A stretch of 64,000 bases of DNA from Paenibacillus vietnamensis. GTDB lineage: Bacteria; Bacillota; Bacilli; Paenibacillales; Paenibacillaceae. The translations under genes and the position numbers were made by a program. The notes beneath the pieces were generated by a model. It ran no database searches and was not told the DNA's origin. It was given only the letters and a program-made list of their open reading frames with translations. This document shows positions 16,975 to 25,368 of this stretch, one piece after another. The first letter of the stretch is position 1; each line of letters starts with the position of its first letter. The stretch covers positions 1-64,000 of the forward strand of contig NZ_JAHMHW010000010.1 in assembly GCF_020169515.1 (NCBI RefSeq), written 5' to 3'.

Positions 16975-18210
16975 TCAGGCAACCTTCTTCTCTTCACGCC
17001 CTGAGCTTCTCTTATACAGCACCAGCAGCACCATACTTGCCGCGAACGACAGAACGATCAATAAGAACGGCAGAGAAGGATCTAGGCGGTAGGCCCATCC
17101 CCCGATAATGCCGGACGGCGATACAACGAGCAGAATCAGTACGGACAGCATGGCAAAAATGCTTGCGCGGTTCTCGTCGTCAATGGCGTTGGCGACTGCG
17201 GCTTCCAAATACGGATACGTCATCATCGTGCCTGCCGCGGCGAGAACGGTGCTGACGATCAGCCAGAACATCATGCCGGGGAGCGGAAGAATCAGCAGCA
17301 GATTGGACACCAGCGAGATGAAGAAGCCCCACAGCATGACCGCGTGAAGTCTGTTATCGCCTAGCCGGGGCAGCAGCAGCCACATCGAAAGAAGCATAAT
17401 AATAGAAGTTACAGCCGGAAATATAGATACTAGACCGCTGTCCAGCTTAAGGTCCTCCACGAGAAAAAGCGACAAGTAGGTGCCTTTCATCGTAAGCTGG
17501 AACTGGAACAGAATGTAGACGCCGAAAATCATCAGCAGCGGCTTGTTCTCCCCCCTACCGCGGAAAACCCCTTTATATTCCCGCAGCCCGGACATCAAAC
17601 CTGTACTGCTGGTTTCCGCCATTTTGCGAAGTCCGATCTCCGTCTCGCGGGTGGCAAAATGCCTTCCGACAAATTGAATCGTCATACATACGCAGGCGAG
17701 CACATACATGATCCGCATGCCGGGTATCAGGCCGTAGTGTGCGACGAGCAGTCCGCCGAGCGGAGCGAATAAGCCGCCGAGCATGGCGACGAACTGAAGA
17801 ACCGAGAAGACGAAGGTCCGGTCCTTTGGTTCGGTATCCTCCACAAGCAAACAGTAGAAGGCGGTATGCGGAACCCGCTGAAAACCGTTCACGACGGCCG
17901 CAACGATAAAAAACCAAATATTTTGTGATACTGCCCAGAGCAGAGTGCCGACCGTCCAGCTGAGCAAGTCAAAATAAAGCAGCGCCCATTTCCTTCCGAG
18001 CCTGTCGGTCAGATAGCCGCTGATGAAGGATGAGAATACCTGCACAAGCAGAGTCAGCGTGGTAACCCAGCCGATGGCCGTCTCGCTCATCCCCATTTCA
18101 AACATATAAATCGTGGCATACGTGCTGAACATGCTGTACGGGATTAGAAACAGAGGCTCGTACAGAAGGCAGCCGCGCGCATTTTTGGGAAGCCTGGATA
18201 AGCCAAACAT
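16975..18210 (-). CDS. MFS transporter
   Basis: A 411-residue major facilitator protein with about 12 hydrophobic segments and the loop 2-3 motif GYLTDRLGRKWALL (about 65-78). Cargo cannot be told; the family includes drug and small-molecule exporters. GGAGG lies six bases before the ATG. It is 83 nt downstream of argC in the same direction, so the two may be cotranscribed, but no functional link is evident. Confidence 0.88.
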   Translation of the reverse strand: MFGLSRLPKNARGCLLYEPLFLIPYSMFSTYATIYMFEMGMSETAIGWVTTLTLLVQVFSSFISGYLTDRLGRKWALLYFDLLSWTVGTLLWAVSQNIWFFIVAAVVNGFQRVPHTAFYCLLVEDTEPKDRTFVFSVLQFVAMLGGLFAPLGGLLVAHYGLIPGMRIMYVLACVCMTIQFVGRHFATRETEIGLRKMAETSSTGLMSGLREYKGVFRGRGENKPLLMIFGVYILFQFQLTMKGTYLSLFLVEDLKLDSGLVSIFPAVTSIIMLLSMWLLLPRLGDNRLHAVMLWGFFISLVSNLLLILPLPGMMFWLIVSTVLAAAGTMMTYPYLEAAVANAIDDENRASIFAMLSVLILLVVSPSGIIGGWAYRLDPSLPFLLIVLSFAASMVLLVLYKRSSGREEKKVA

Positions 18211-18293
18211 TTTTATCCTCCGCGATAAATATTGATATACCTACTCCGCCAAGTATAGTCCATTTGAATCCAGGCGTGTATAACGGAAATTTT

Positions 18294-19247
18294 TTACAAA
18301 ATAAGCCCCAATCCCTCATCCAGTCCCAGCATGATGTTCATACATTGTATGACTGCTCCCGAGGAACCCTTCCCGAGGTTGTCCAGTCTGCATGCGACAA
18401 TCACTTGATCGTCATTCCCTAGGACGAAAATCTCCGCATCATTGGTTCCGTTGCATAGAGTCGGATCGAGATCAGATTGGGAGATTCCTTTGGAAGCATC
18501 AAGCGGGATGACTCTTACGAACGCTTCATTTTTGTAATAATCGGTGAGGGCAGCATGAATATCCTGAAGACCAGGCTGTTGATTAAGCAGGCGAGTAACC
18601 AAAGGAACCGTCACAACCATACCATTGTAAAAATGGCAAACAGCCGGCAGGAATACAGGCTGGAACTCGAGCTCCGTAAATTTCTTCATCTCAGGCAAAT
18701 GCTTATGATCCAGATTTAGACTATAGTGCCGCGGGGACGTTAGGCTGTCTTTTTTATCGCTGACACTGCCTGTTTCATATTGTTCGATTAATGCCTTGCC
18801 TCCGCCGCTATAACCCGTTAACGAGTGGCAGCAAACCGGATAATCCTGCGGAAGAATTCCCCTTTGGACAAGCGGATGAATCGCAAGTACAAATGCAGTA
18901 GCATGACAGCCTGGCACTGACACACGAGCAGCACCCGCTATCTCCTCCCTTTGCAAAGGCGATAATTCCGGCAAGCCGTAGGTCCAAGCATCATCGGTAC
19001 GAAAAGCCGTACTGCTGTCAATTACCCGGGTGTCAGGATTCGTGATGAGCGTTAGAGCTTCTCGGGCTGCCTGGTCGGGCAGACACAAAAATACGATATC
19101 CGCTTCATTCATGACCTGTATTCGGAGCTCGGGGTCCTTCTTATGCTCCTCCGAAATGGATAGAAGCTCCACATCGTTTCGCTGCTTAAGTCTTTCATGT
19201 ATTTTGAGTCCCGTCGTCCCGTACTGGCCGTCTACAAATACTTTCAT
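18294..19247 (-). CDS. argC: N-acetyl-gamma-glutamyl-phosphate reductase, short type 2
   Basis: A 317-residue NADPH-dependent reductase of arginine biosynthesis that converts N-acetylglutamyl phosphate to the semialdehyde. The opening KVFVDGQYGTTGLKIHERL and VDSSTAFR-like VIDSSTAFRTDDAWTYGLPEL are typical of the type-2 enzyme. The catalytic Cys is in VPGCHATAF. The ATG at 19247 with GGAGG eight bases upstream is preferred over one seven codons earlier. It stands apart from other arginine genes, which is unusual because argC normally heads argCJBD in Bacilli; it may be a second, accessory copy. Confidence 0.92.
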   Translation of the reverse strand: MKVFVDGQYGTTGLKIHERLKQRNDVELLSISEEHKKDPELRIQVMNEADIVFLCLPDQAAREALTLITNPDTRVIDSSTAFRTDDAWTYGLPELSPLQREEIAGAARVSVPGCHATAFVLAIHPLVQRGILPQDYPVCCHSLTGYSGGGKALIEQYETGSVSDKKDSLTSPRHYSLNLDHKHLPEMKKFTELEFQPVFLPAVCHFYNGMVVTVPLVTRLLNQQPGLQDIHAALTDYYKNEAFVRVIPLDASKGISQSDLDPTLCNGTNDAEIFVLGNDDQVIVACRLDNLGKGSSGAVIQCMNIMLGLDEGLGLIL

Positions 19248-19323
19248 AGCATTTACCTCCGTATGCATAATGAATAATTATACGTATTTAGGTATTTTTA
19301 TGCAATATATTCTTCTAATAAAA

Positions 19324-20095
19324 AGGCTCTGTTATTTCCTAATGTTGATAATTGAATGTTCCGAACTAATATTGGCATAATAGTCTGTCCACATTGCGAA
19401 AGCCATTTTGTTGTACGATTTGGAAAATATGTTATTAAATCGCGTGCTGGAGAGGTGAAACGGCAGCGTTACCGCTGCAAAGCCTGCCATCAAACCTTCA
19501 ACGACCTCACTAATACGCCTCTTCAACGCACCAGAAGACCTCATCTTTGGGTTCGATTCATCGAATGTATGATTGAGAGTTTTTCACTACGAAAATGTGC
19601 CGAACAATTGGGTGAAGAAGTGACTTATGTAACCTTGTTTTACTGGCGGCATAAGATTCTTTCGGCTCTGAAGCAAATCCCTACCGAATCGTTCCAAGGT
19701 ATCGTTGAAATGGACGAGACCTATTTCTTGTACAACTGGATGAAGCGATTGGCGGTCATTTATCTGATTCAAACGTGCTTTGTACTGATTCATGGCGGGC
19801 ATTCAGTTCCTATGCTAGTTCAAAAGGTTTAGACCATTACCGCTTCAAGTCCGACGGGAAACAGCGTGTAAAAGGTGTTTACCACATTCAGAACGTGAAC
19901 AGCTACCGTTTTAATGGCGTTGCAACGAAGTATCTCCAACATTATCTTGCATGGTTTCGCTACTTAGACAGCAAGGAATATGAGAACACTACGTCGAATA
20001 AGAAAATAATGTTGGTCGCCTCGTGCTTGTTTACTGTAAATGAGACAAACAATAATCTTCGACTAATGGCTCCTTCTTGCTGAACTAACAAAGCA
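19324..20095 (+). mobile_element. Decayed IS1595-type insertion sequence
   Basis: The interval holds a broken transposase flanked by imperfect 12-bp inverted repeats: CTCTGTTATTTC near 19326 and GAACTAACAAAG at 20082-20093. The length is about 770 bp, shorter than intact members, which agrees with the internal deletions. No clear target duplication was found. Confidence 0.7.
19356..20083 (+). pseudogene. IS1595-family transposase, broken by deletions
   Basis: The first part (from 19356) encodes the N-terminal zinc ribbon CPHC-n-CKACHQTF followed by FNDLTNTPL and the start of the DDE domain (VEMDETYF). At about 19735 the frame shifts: the matching continuation, QLDEAIGGHLSDSNVLCTDSW onward, runs in another frame to 20083 (YRFKSDGKQRVKGVYHIQN). 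Compared with the family about 60 codons between the first and second catalytic Asp are missing, and about 10 more near NSY-RFNGV. The enzyme cannot be active. Confidence 0.85.
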
Positions 20096-20120
20096 GGCTA
20101 GTTGTATAAAGGCGTTCAAT

Positions 20121-20156
20121 AACCATTTAGATAATATTCAACTAAATGGTTTTTTT
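20121..20156 (+). terminator. Terminator right of the IS remnant
   Basis: A perfect 10-bp stem, AACCATTTAG with CTAAATGGTT, followed by a run of seven or more T. Confidence 0.85.
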
Positions 20157-20158
20157 GT

Positions 20159-20187
20159 TTGATTTTTTTGTACGACCGTACTAAAAT
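20159..20187 (+). promoter_or_regulatory. Promoter with embedded TetR-type operator
   Basis: TTGATT and TAAAAT are separated by 17 nt. The spacer contains the palindrome GTACG-AC-CGTAC (20170-20181), a typical TetR-family site. The predicted transcription start falls on or beside the ATG at 20194. Confidence 0.7.
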
Positions 20188-20193
20188 AAGAAC

Positions 20194-20847
20194 ATGAATA
20201 AAAAAAATAAACCAACTAACCAAAAAGAGATGTCATTCATTGAAAAAGCCCGTAGAGCTCAAATCGTGGAATGTGCGATTGAAACAATCGCAGAAGTAGG
20301 TTACTCTCAAGCCTCTTTAGGACAAATTGCAAAACGCGCAAAAATCAGTAAGGGGGTTATCTCTTATCACTTTGCAAATAAAGAGGAATTATTGGAGCAA
20401 ATAACGATCGAATACTATATAGCTTGGCAATTATACATTGCTCCACGAATAGAAGCTCAAAAATCTCCTAAAGAGATGCTTCGAGTGTATATTGAATCCA
20501 ATCTTGCATTTGTAGCTGAAAATCGGCAGCATGTTTTCGCTGTTATAGAATTGGTTTCTAAAACGATAACTGCTGATGGGAAACTTCAGTTTGCAGCAGA
20601 CCATGATAAAGCTATTTTACTTCCAATTGAAAATATTCTCGTCCTTGGGATGCAAGAAGGAGTTTTCCGGGAATTTACCAAACCATCGGCAAGGGTGATG
20701 GCGTTAACAATAAGAAATGCCATTGATGGGTTCACCATGGAATTAATGAGAAAGCCTCATTTAGATGTTCAGGAATATATGAGAGAACTGGTTACAATCT
20801 TCGATATATCAACTAGAAAGCAAGGTGTTGTCACTTTGGAGGGATAA
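20194..20847 (+). CDS. TetR-family regulator
   Basis: A 217-residue repressor. The helix-turn-helix is ASLGQIAKRAKISKGVISYHFANKEELLEQI (about 40-70); the C-terminal ligand domain has no recognisable ligand signature. There is no ribosome site before the ATG and the -10 box is only 7 nt away, so the message may be leaderless; an internal ATG at 20230 also lacks a good site. The palindrome in the promoter suggests autoregulation. A tiny zinc-ribbon gene follows at 3 nt, in the same operon. The region is clearly richer in A+T than its neighbours. Confidence 0.88.
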   Translation: MNKKNKPTNQKEMSFIEKARRAQIVECAIETIAEVGYSQASLGQIAKRAKISKGVISYHFANKEELLEQITIEYYIAWQLYIAPRIEAQKSPKEMLRVYIESNLAFVAENRQHVFAVIELVSKTITADGKLQFAADHDKAILLPIENILVLGMQEGVFREFTKPSARVMALTIRNAIDGFTMELMRKPHLDVQEYMRELVTIFDISTRKQGVVTLEG

Positions 20848-20849
20848 CA

Positions 20850-21032
20850 ATGTTTTACTATGATGTACGTTGTTTTAGTTGTAAAAAAACATTCAGAGCA
20901 TACGAAGGTTCGCTAAAATATAAGCAAGCAAAGGAAAGAAAGGATAAGTATTTTTGTTGCGAAGAGTGCGCTGATAAAATACGCATTGAAGCTATATTGA
21001 GTTTTATGAACAGGATAAATCGTAATTTTTGA
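20850..21032 (+). CDS. Small zinc-ribbon protein, function unknown
   Basis: A 60-residue protein with two CxxC knuckles, CFSC near residue 8 and CCEEC near 36, spaced as in a treble-clef or zinc-ribbon domain, followed by a basic tail. GGAGGG precedes the ATG, and the gene begins just after the TetR stop codon. I do not recognise a named family. It could bind DNA or partner the regulator. Confidence 0.7.
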   Translation: MFYYDVRCFSCKKTFRAYEGSLKYKQAKERKDKYFCCEECADKIRIEAILSFMNRINRNF

Positions 21033-21068
21033 TTTTCTCAACGATTATCGGGTAACGATAGCTTTTTA

Positions 21069-21095
21069 AACCGCCTTTTCACCAAGGTGGTTTTC
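21069..21095 (+). terminator. Terminator of the TetR/zinc-ribbon operon
   Basis: AACCGCCTT pairs with AAGGTGGTT (one G-U pair) around TTCACC, followed by TTCTT. Confidence 0.65.
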
Positions 21096-21135
21096 TTATG
21101 GTCAAATATCAGCATTACAATTTAAAATAGCCAAT

Positions 21136-21166
21136 AAAAAAAAGCAACCGATCACTGACCGGCCGC
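21136..21166 (-). terminator. Terminator of the MarR-GNAT-AlkD operon
   Basis: Minus strand: GCGGCCG pairs with CGGTTGC (two G-U pairs), followed by eight T. Confidence 0.7.
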
Positions 21167-21195
21167 CGTAATATCATTATCGCTATCCCTACCCG

Positions 21196-21903
21196 TTAAC
21201 ACCTTACATATTTCCGTTTGAAGCCAAGCTGCGCTTTATCTACTGCCTTTTGAATCGTTTCGGAAGCGTTCAAAAACTTGCTTTTTGCCTTGTCCCGATT
21301 AACTTCGACCAGCCCTACCGCCTTTGCGGTCTCGACCGCCTTAGCATGGAGAGGCAAATAGGATACCCCTACGGTGTAAATAAACATATTCATCGCGTAT
21401 TTCGTTCGTTCCGGAGAATCGTGAATCGTTTTTTCCACCAAATCCAGCATATTGGCAAGCTTGCTTTCGGAAAATTCGCTGTCCGGCCGATTACCGAGCA
21501 GCCAGCAGTAACAACTCCAGCCCGCCGACATTCTGAGCTCTTCTCCGCTTGCGATCCATTTATCAGAAACTTGTTGTGCAATGTCCGTCTCCGCCAAGGT
21601 TACGGCCACTACATAATCGGAAATCATATAAAAATAAGCCGCATCGATCCAGCGCTCAAAATCCGCTTCCGTCATGGCTTTCGGGTCTGCAATGACGCCG
21701 GCAAAATACATCGCGTCATAATTGCCCGTGTCAAAAAGCTGATCGGCCAAAGCTTGATTGTTTTTGATCTTCTTGGCTATGGGCTTCATGGCGCCTGTTG
21801 CCACCCCAAACAGCGGCTCATGCGCGCCGTTCGATACGTAAATTTTTTTCGTACGTTCCTTGCCGAGAGCTTCAAGCTCCTGCATAACCGTATCGAAATT
21901 CAT
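21196..21903 (-). CDS. DNA alkylation repair protein, AlkD-like
   Basis: A 235-residue HEAT-repeat-like protein of the DNA alkylation repair (AlkC/AlkD) family, which flips and excises alkylated purines. Tandem amphipathic helices fill the whole length, with tryptophans and aromatic residues in AGWSCYCWLLGNR and MNMFIYTVGVSYLPL. The gene starts 3 nt after the GNAT stop codon with AAGGAG nine bases upstream. Third gene of a MarR-GNAT-AlkD operon. Specific substrate is not known. Confidence 0.85.
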   Translation of the reverse strand: MNFDTVMQELEALGKERTKKIYVSNGAHEPLFGVATGAMKPIAKKIKNNQALADQLFDTGNYDAMYFAGVIADPKAMTEADFERWIDAAYFYMISDYVVAVTLAETDIAQQVSDKWIASGEELRMSAGWSCYCWLLGNRPDSEFSESKLANMLDLVEKTIHDSPERTKYAMNMFIYTVGVSYLPLHAKAVETAKAVGLVEVNRDKAKSKFLNASETIQKAVDKAQLGFKRKYVRC

Positions 21904-21906
21904 GGT

Positions 21907-22925
<1,019 letters not shown>

Positions 22926-22972
22926 CTTTGCATCTCCACTACCTCATGAATTTTTTAAACTGCGGTAAAAAA

Positions 22973-23007
22973 ATAGTACCTCGTTTTTGTTGTAATTGCA
23001 ACAAAAA
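22973..23007 (-). promoter_or_regulatory. MarR promoter with overlapping palindrome
   Basis: Minus strand: TTGCAA (23001-22996) and TACTAT (22978-22973) with a 17-nt spacer. The -35 box lies inside an inverted repeat with 9-bp arms TTTTTGTTG and CAACAAAAA at 22984-23007, which includes a TTGYAATTGCAA-like MarR core. Confidence 0.75.
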
Positions 23008-23032
23008 GAACCATGTAAGACGTGGTTCTTTT
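23004..23032 (-). terminator. Terminator at the end of the biosynthetic cluster
   Basis: A 10-bp stem, AAAAGAACCA with TGGTTCTTTT, followed on the minus strand by a T run. It would end leftward transcripts coming from the PPTase gene before the MarR promoter. Confidence 0.7.
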
Positions 23033-23181
23033 GCTTCTTTCTTAGTTTCCTTGCGACATAATAAACGGCTATTCCAAGTAACATGAATGCCGGTATTTCA
23101 ACCAACCACATCGGGCCCGAATGAACTCCAAAACTAACTTGCTGCTGCAGATGATCTACTGATTCATACGACTCGACAACA

Positions 23182-23937
23182 TCAGGGAAAACATATTTTT
23201 GTATGATCCTTCCAAATGGCGAGAGCCGGATGAATCACCTTCAAAAATGAAGCTTCCCTACATTCAAAATCAATCTCGATCCCATCTTCCCTGCGTACAG
23301 CAACAGAAATGATTTCGCCATTGATCGGACGGAAGGTATAGTAATGATAATCCTCATCCATTACTCTTTCACCGTGAACAGGTACGGCAAAAGACAAAGG
23401 CGGATGTGAAAATCCTTTTCCAACCGCTTTCATCACGGCTTCCTTGCGTGTCCAAACTCTGTAAAAAGCCTCGACCTTCTCTGCAAAAGTGTTCTCCGCT
23501 TCAATAAGCATTTGCTCCTGAGGCACAAAAACGACCGGCATAATATCCAGAGGATTTTGGGTTATCCCTTCAACATCAATGCCTGCCTCGTCAAATGATG
23601 AAACCACACAGGCAACAACTCTTTTGGAGTGGGATAAGTTAAAAAATATCGGATCTATGCCCATTTCTTGGACGAGCTTCGAATGTAAATATAATTTCCC
23701 GAACGGATTTTTCTCGAAGGTTACTCTCTCCGGTTGAATTCCCAGCCTTTGCCCTAATAGCTTTTTTAATAACAACCTTCCGGTGTAAAACTCAATTTTC
23801 TTCTGGTCAACCAGATACCGTTCATAGGTCGTTCTTTCTTCTTTATCTAACAGATCTAAATCATTTATCCATTCCGATAAGCAGATCTCCTCGGGAATTT
23901 GTACCCAGTATACGTTCAGCGTTGACTTCACTTTCAT
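23182..23937 (-). CDS. Sfp-type 4'-phosphopantetheinyl transferase
   Basis: A 251-residue PPTase that moves the phosphopantetheine arm of CoA onto carrier proteins, here the PCP and ACP domains of the cluster. The Mg2+ site AGIDVEGI (about 130-140, GxD) and the signature FYRVWTRKEAVMKAVGKG (about 175-192, WxxKEA) are intact. Residues LSHSK near 122 bind CoA. The ATG overlaps the MFS stop codon as ATGA. Last gene of the biosynthetic operon. Confidence 0.94.
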   Translation of the reverse strand: MKVKSTLNVYWVQIPEEICLSEWINDLDLLDKEERTTYERYLVDQKKIEFYTGRLLLKKLLGQRLGIQPERVTFEKNPFGKLYLHSKLVQEMGIDPIFFNLSHSKRVVACVVSSFDEAGIDVEGITQNPLDIMPVVFVPQEQMLIEAENTFAEKVEAFYRVWTRKEAVMKAVGKGFSHPPLSFAVPVHGERVMDEDYHYYTFRPINGEIISVAVRREDGIEIDFECREASFLKVIHPALAIWKDHTKICFP

Positions 23938-25250
23938 TTATTCACTTCCACGCCCAATGGAGTCCCGCATATTTCTTTCCCTTGTACCGCTTGCTTCTGT
24001 TGTTGTTCCAGCTCTTTTGTAATGATCATAAACGGGATATGTACGACAATTTTCAGCAGCATACCGATCCCAAAGAAAATAACCGCATACAATAAGGAAT
24101 CCAAGCTAAATAAATAACCGAAAATCAGAAATCCAATCAATCGTGCGATCCCGTTTAACAGCATCATTCCCGCCCCATATCGGCCAAACAATTCTTTTGG
24201 AACCACCGTTTGGTAAAAGGTCGCAAAAAAGACCAGATAAAAACTGAATGCCAGGAAAAGCAGGAAACTGATCAGGCCAAAAAATAACACAGGATAATAA
24301 TCGTTTTCTTTTAATAGCTGCAGGAAATCCGGATTGCCTAAAAATAATAACGGAATGACGGGCACACACATGCCCAGGATCCCGATTCCGATATTGTTGG
24401 CTACTCCAAATTTTTTCATGGGAGGCACAGTGAAGATCGCAAGGATCGCTCCAAGCGTAGAAATACTTTCAACGATACCGTAATCGGTTTCCTTGCCGCC
24501 AAGTACCGTTACAATGATATAAGGAAAGCCCAATAAGATAAACGGATACATAAAAAAGTGAGTCAAAAAAGCATTAGAAACGATCGAAGTTAATCGTTTG
24601 TCTATAAAAAAAACTTTAAATCCGTCCCACATATCTCTAAACAAATGGAGCTGTCTGGCGATCACATTCTCCGCTTTTGGGATGACCATATAGAAGATGG
24701 CTAGTGCGGAGATCAAAAAAGTAAATCCGTTCACCAATAAAACAGGTCCTATTCCTGCCAAGCTGTACAGCAGGGTTCCAAGAAAAGGGGCAAGGATTTT
24801 CATGGTTTCATTAATCGATTTTTCAAATGAATTGGCGGAAACGAGATGCTCTTCTTTTACTACGCTAGGGAGCAGAGAGATAAATACAGGCCCATAAAAG
24901 ATTTCGCAAGCGGACATAAATAAGACAGCGAAATAGATCAAAGGCATCGTGATCGTCTCAAATAAACTAAAGACAAACAAACTAATACAAAGCATCCCCC
25001 GCAATCCATCCAGTAAAATCATCCACTTTTTTTTGTCAAACCGGTCCGCCAATACTCCGGCGACTGGCCCGGCGATGAGATAGGGAACCATCCCTAGTGC
25101 CAAGACGGTCGCAAATTTTCCCGCTGATCCTGTCAGGTTCAAAACATACAGGGCGAATGCTGCATTCAAAAAGAAGGTACCGAATAAAGATGTCGCTTCC
25201 GAAATGATTAATAAGGCAAAGCTGCGTTGTTTAAATAATGAGAAATTCAT
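23934..25250 (-). CDS. MFS exporter of the biosynthetic cluster
   Basis: A 438-residue protein with about 12 membrane helices, related to the MFS group that includes enterobactin exporters (YP_MFS_3 type): the opening FSLFKQRSFALLIISEATSLFGTFF and loop GVLADRFDKKKWMILLDGLRG are typical. It lies between the large NRPS gene (119-nt gap containing a hairpin) and the PPTase gene, to which it is translationally coupled. The likely role is export of, or self-resistance to, the cluster product. Confidence 0.88.
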   Translation of the reverse strand: MNFSLFKQRSFALLIISEATSLFGTFFLNAAFALYVLNLTGSAGKFATVLALGMVPYLIAGPVAGVLADRFDKKKWMILLDGLRGMLCISLFVFSLFETITMPLIYFAVLFMSACEIFYGPVFISLLPSVVKEEHLVSANSFEKSINETMKILAPFLGTLLYSLAGIGPVLLVNGFTFLISALAIFYMVIPKAENVIARQLHLFRDMWDGFKVFFIDKRLTSIVSNAFLTHFFMYPFILLGFPYIIVTVLGGKETDYGIVESISTLGAILAIFTVPPMKKFGVANNIGIGILGMCVPVIPLLFLGNPDFLQLLKENDYYPVLFFGLISFLLFLAFSFYLVFFATFYQTVVPKELFGRYGAGMMLLNGIARLIGFLIFGYLFSLDSLLYAVIFFGIGMLLKIVVHIPFMIITKELEQQQKQAVQGKEICGTPLGVEVNK

Positions 25251-25293
25251 CTTTTTTATCTCCCGCCTTCTATAAAAACAAGCTGACTAGACG

Positions 25294-25350
25294 AGCTCTT
25301 CACTTCCTGCCCATCCTGCTGACCGGGCAATCCATGAAGAGCTGTCTTCG
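25294..25350 (-). terminator. Intra-cluster hairpin between NRPS and exporter genes
   Basis: AGCTCTTCA and TGAAGAGCT form the outer stem and TGCCC with GGGCA an inner one. On the minus strand a T-rich stretch follows only after about 20 nt, so it may act as a partial terminator or processing site setting lower exporter and PPTase levels. Confidence 0.45.
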
Positions 25351-25368
25351 TCCTTATTGCCTCGGCAT

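Larger units (their letters stand above)
22944..23234 (-). pseudogene. Possible C-terminal remnant of a membrane protein
   Basis: A frame open from 23234 to a TGA at 22944 reads like protein (LSPFGRIIQKYVFPDVVES, then a membrane segment MWLVEIPAFMLLGIAVYYVA and a basic RKLRKKQK). It has no start with a ribosome site; its left part overlaps the end of the phosphopantetheinyl transferase gene in another frame and its tail runs through a terminator and the MarR promoter. It may be the stump of a gene lost at the edge of the biosynthetic cluster. It may equally be chance. Confidence 0.3.

Noticed and set aside
19356..20083. Functional transposase
   Set aside because: A frameshift near 19735 and missing catalytic-core codons make it inactive.
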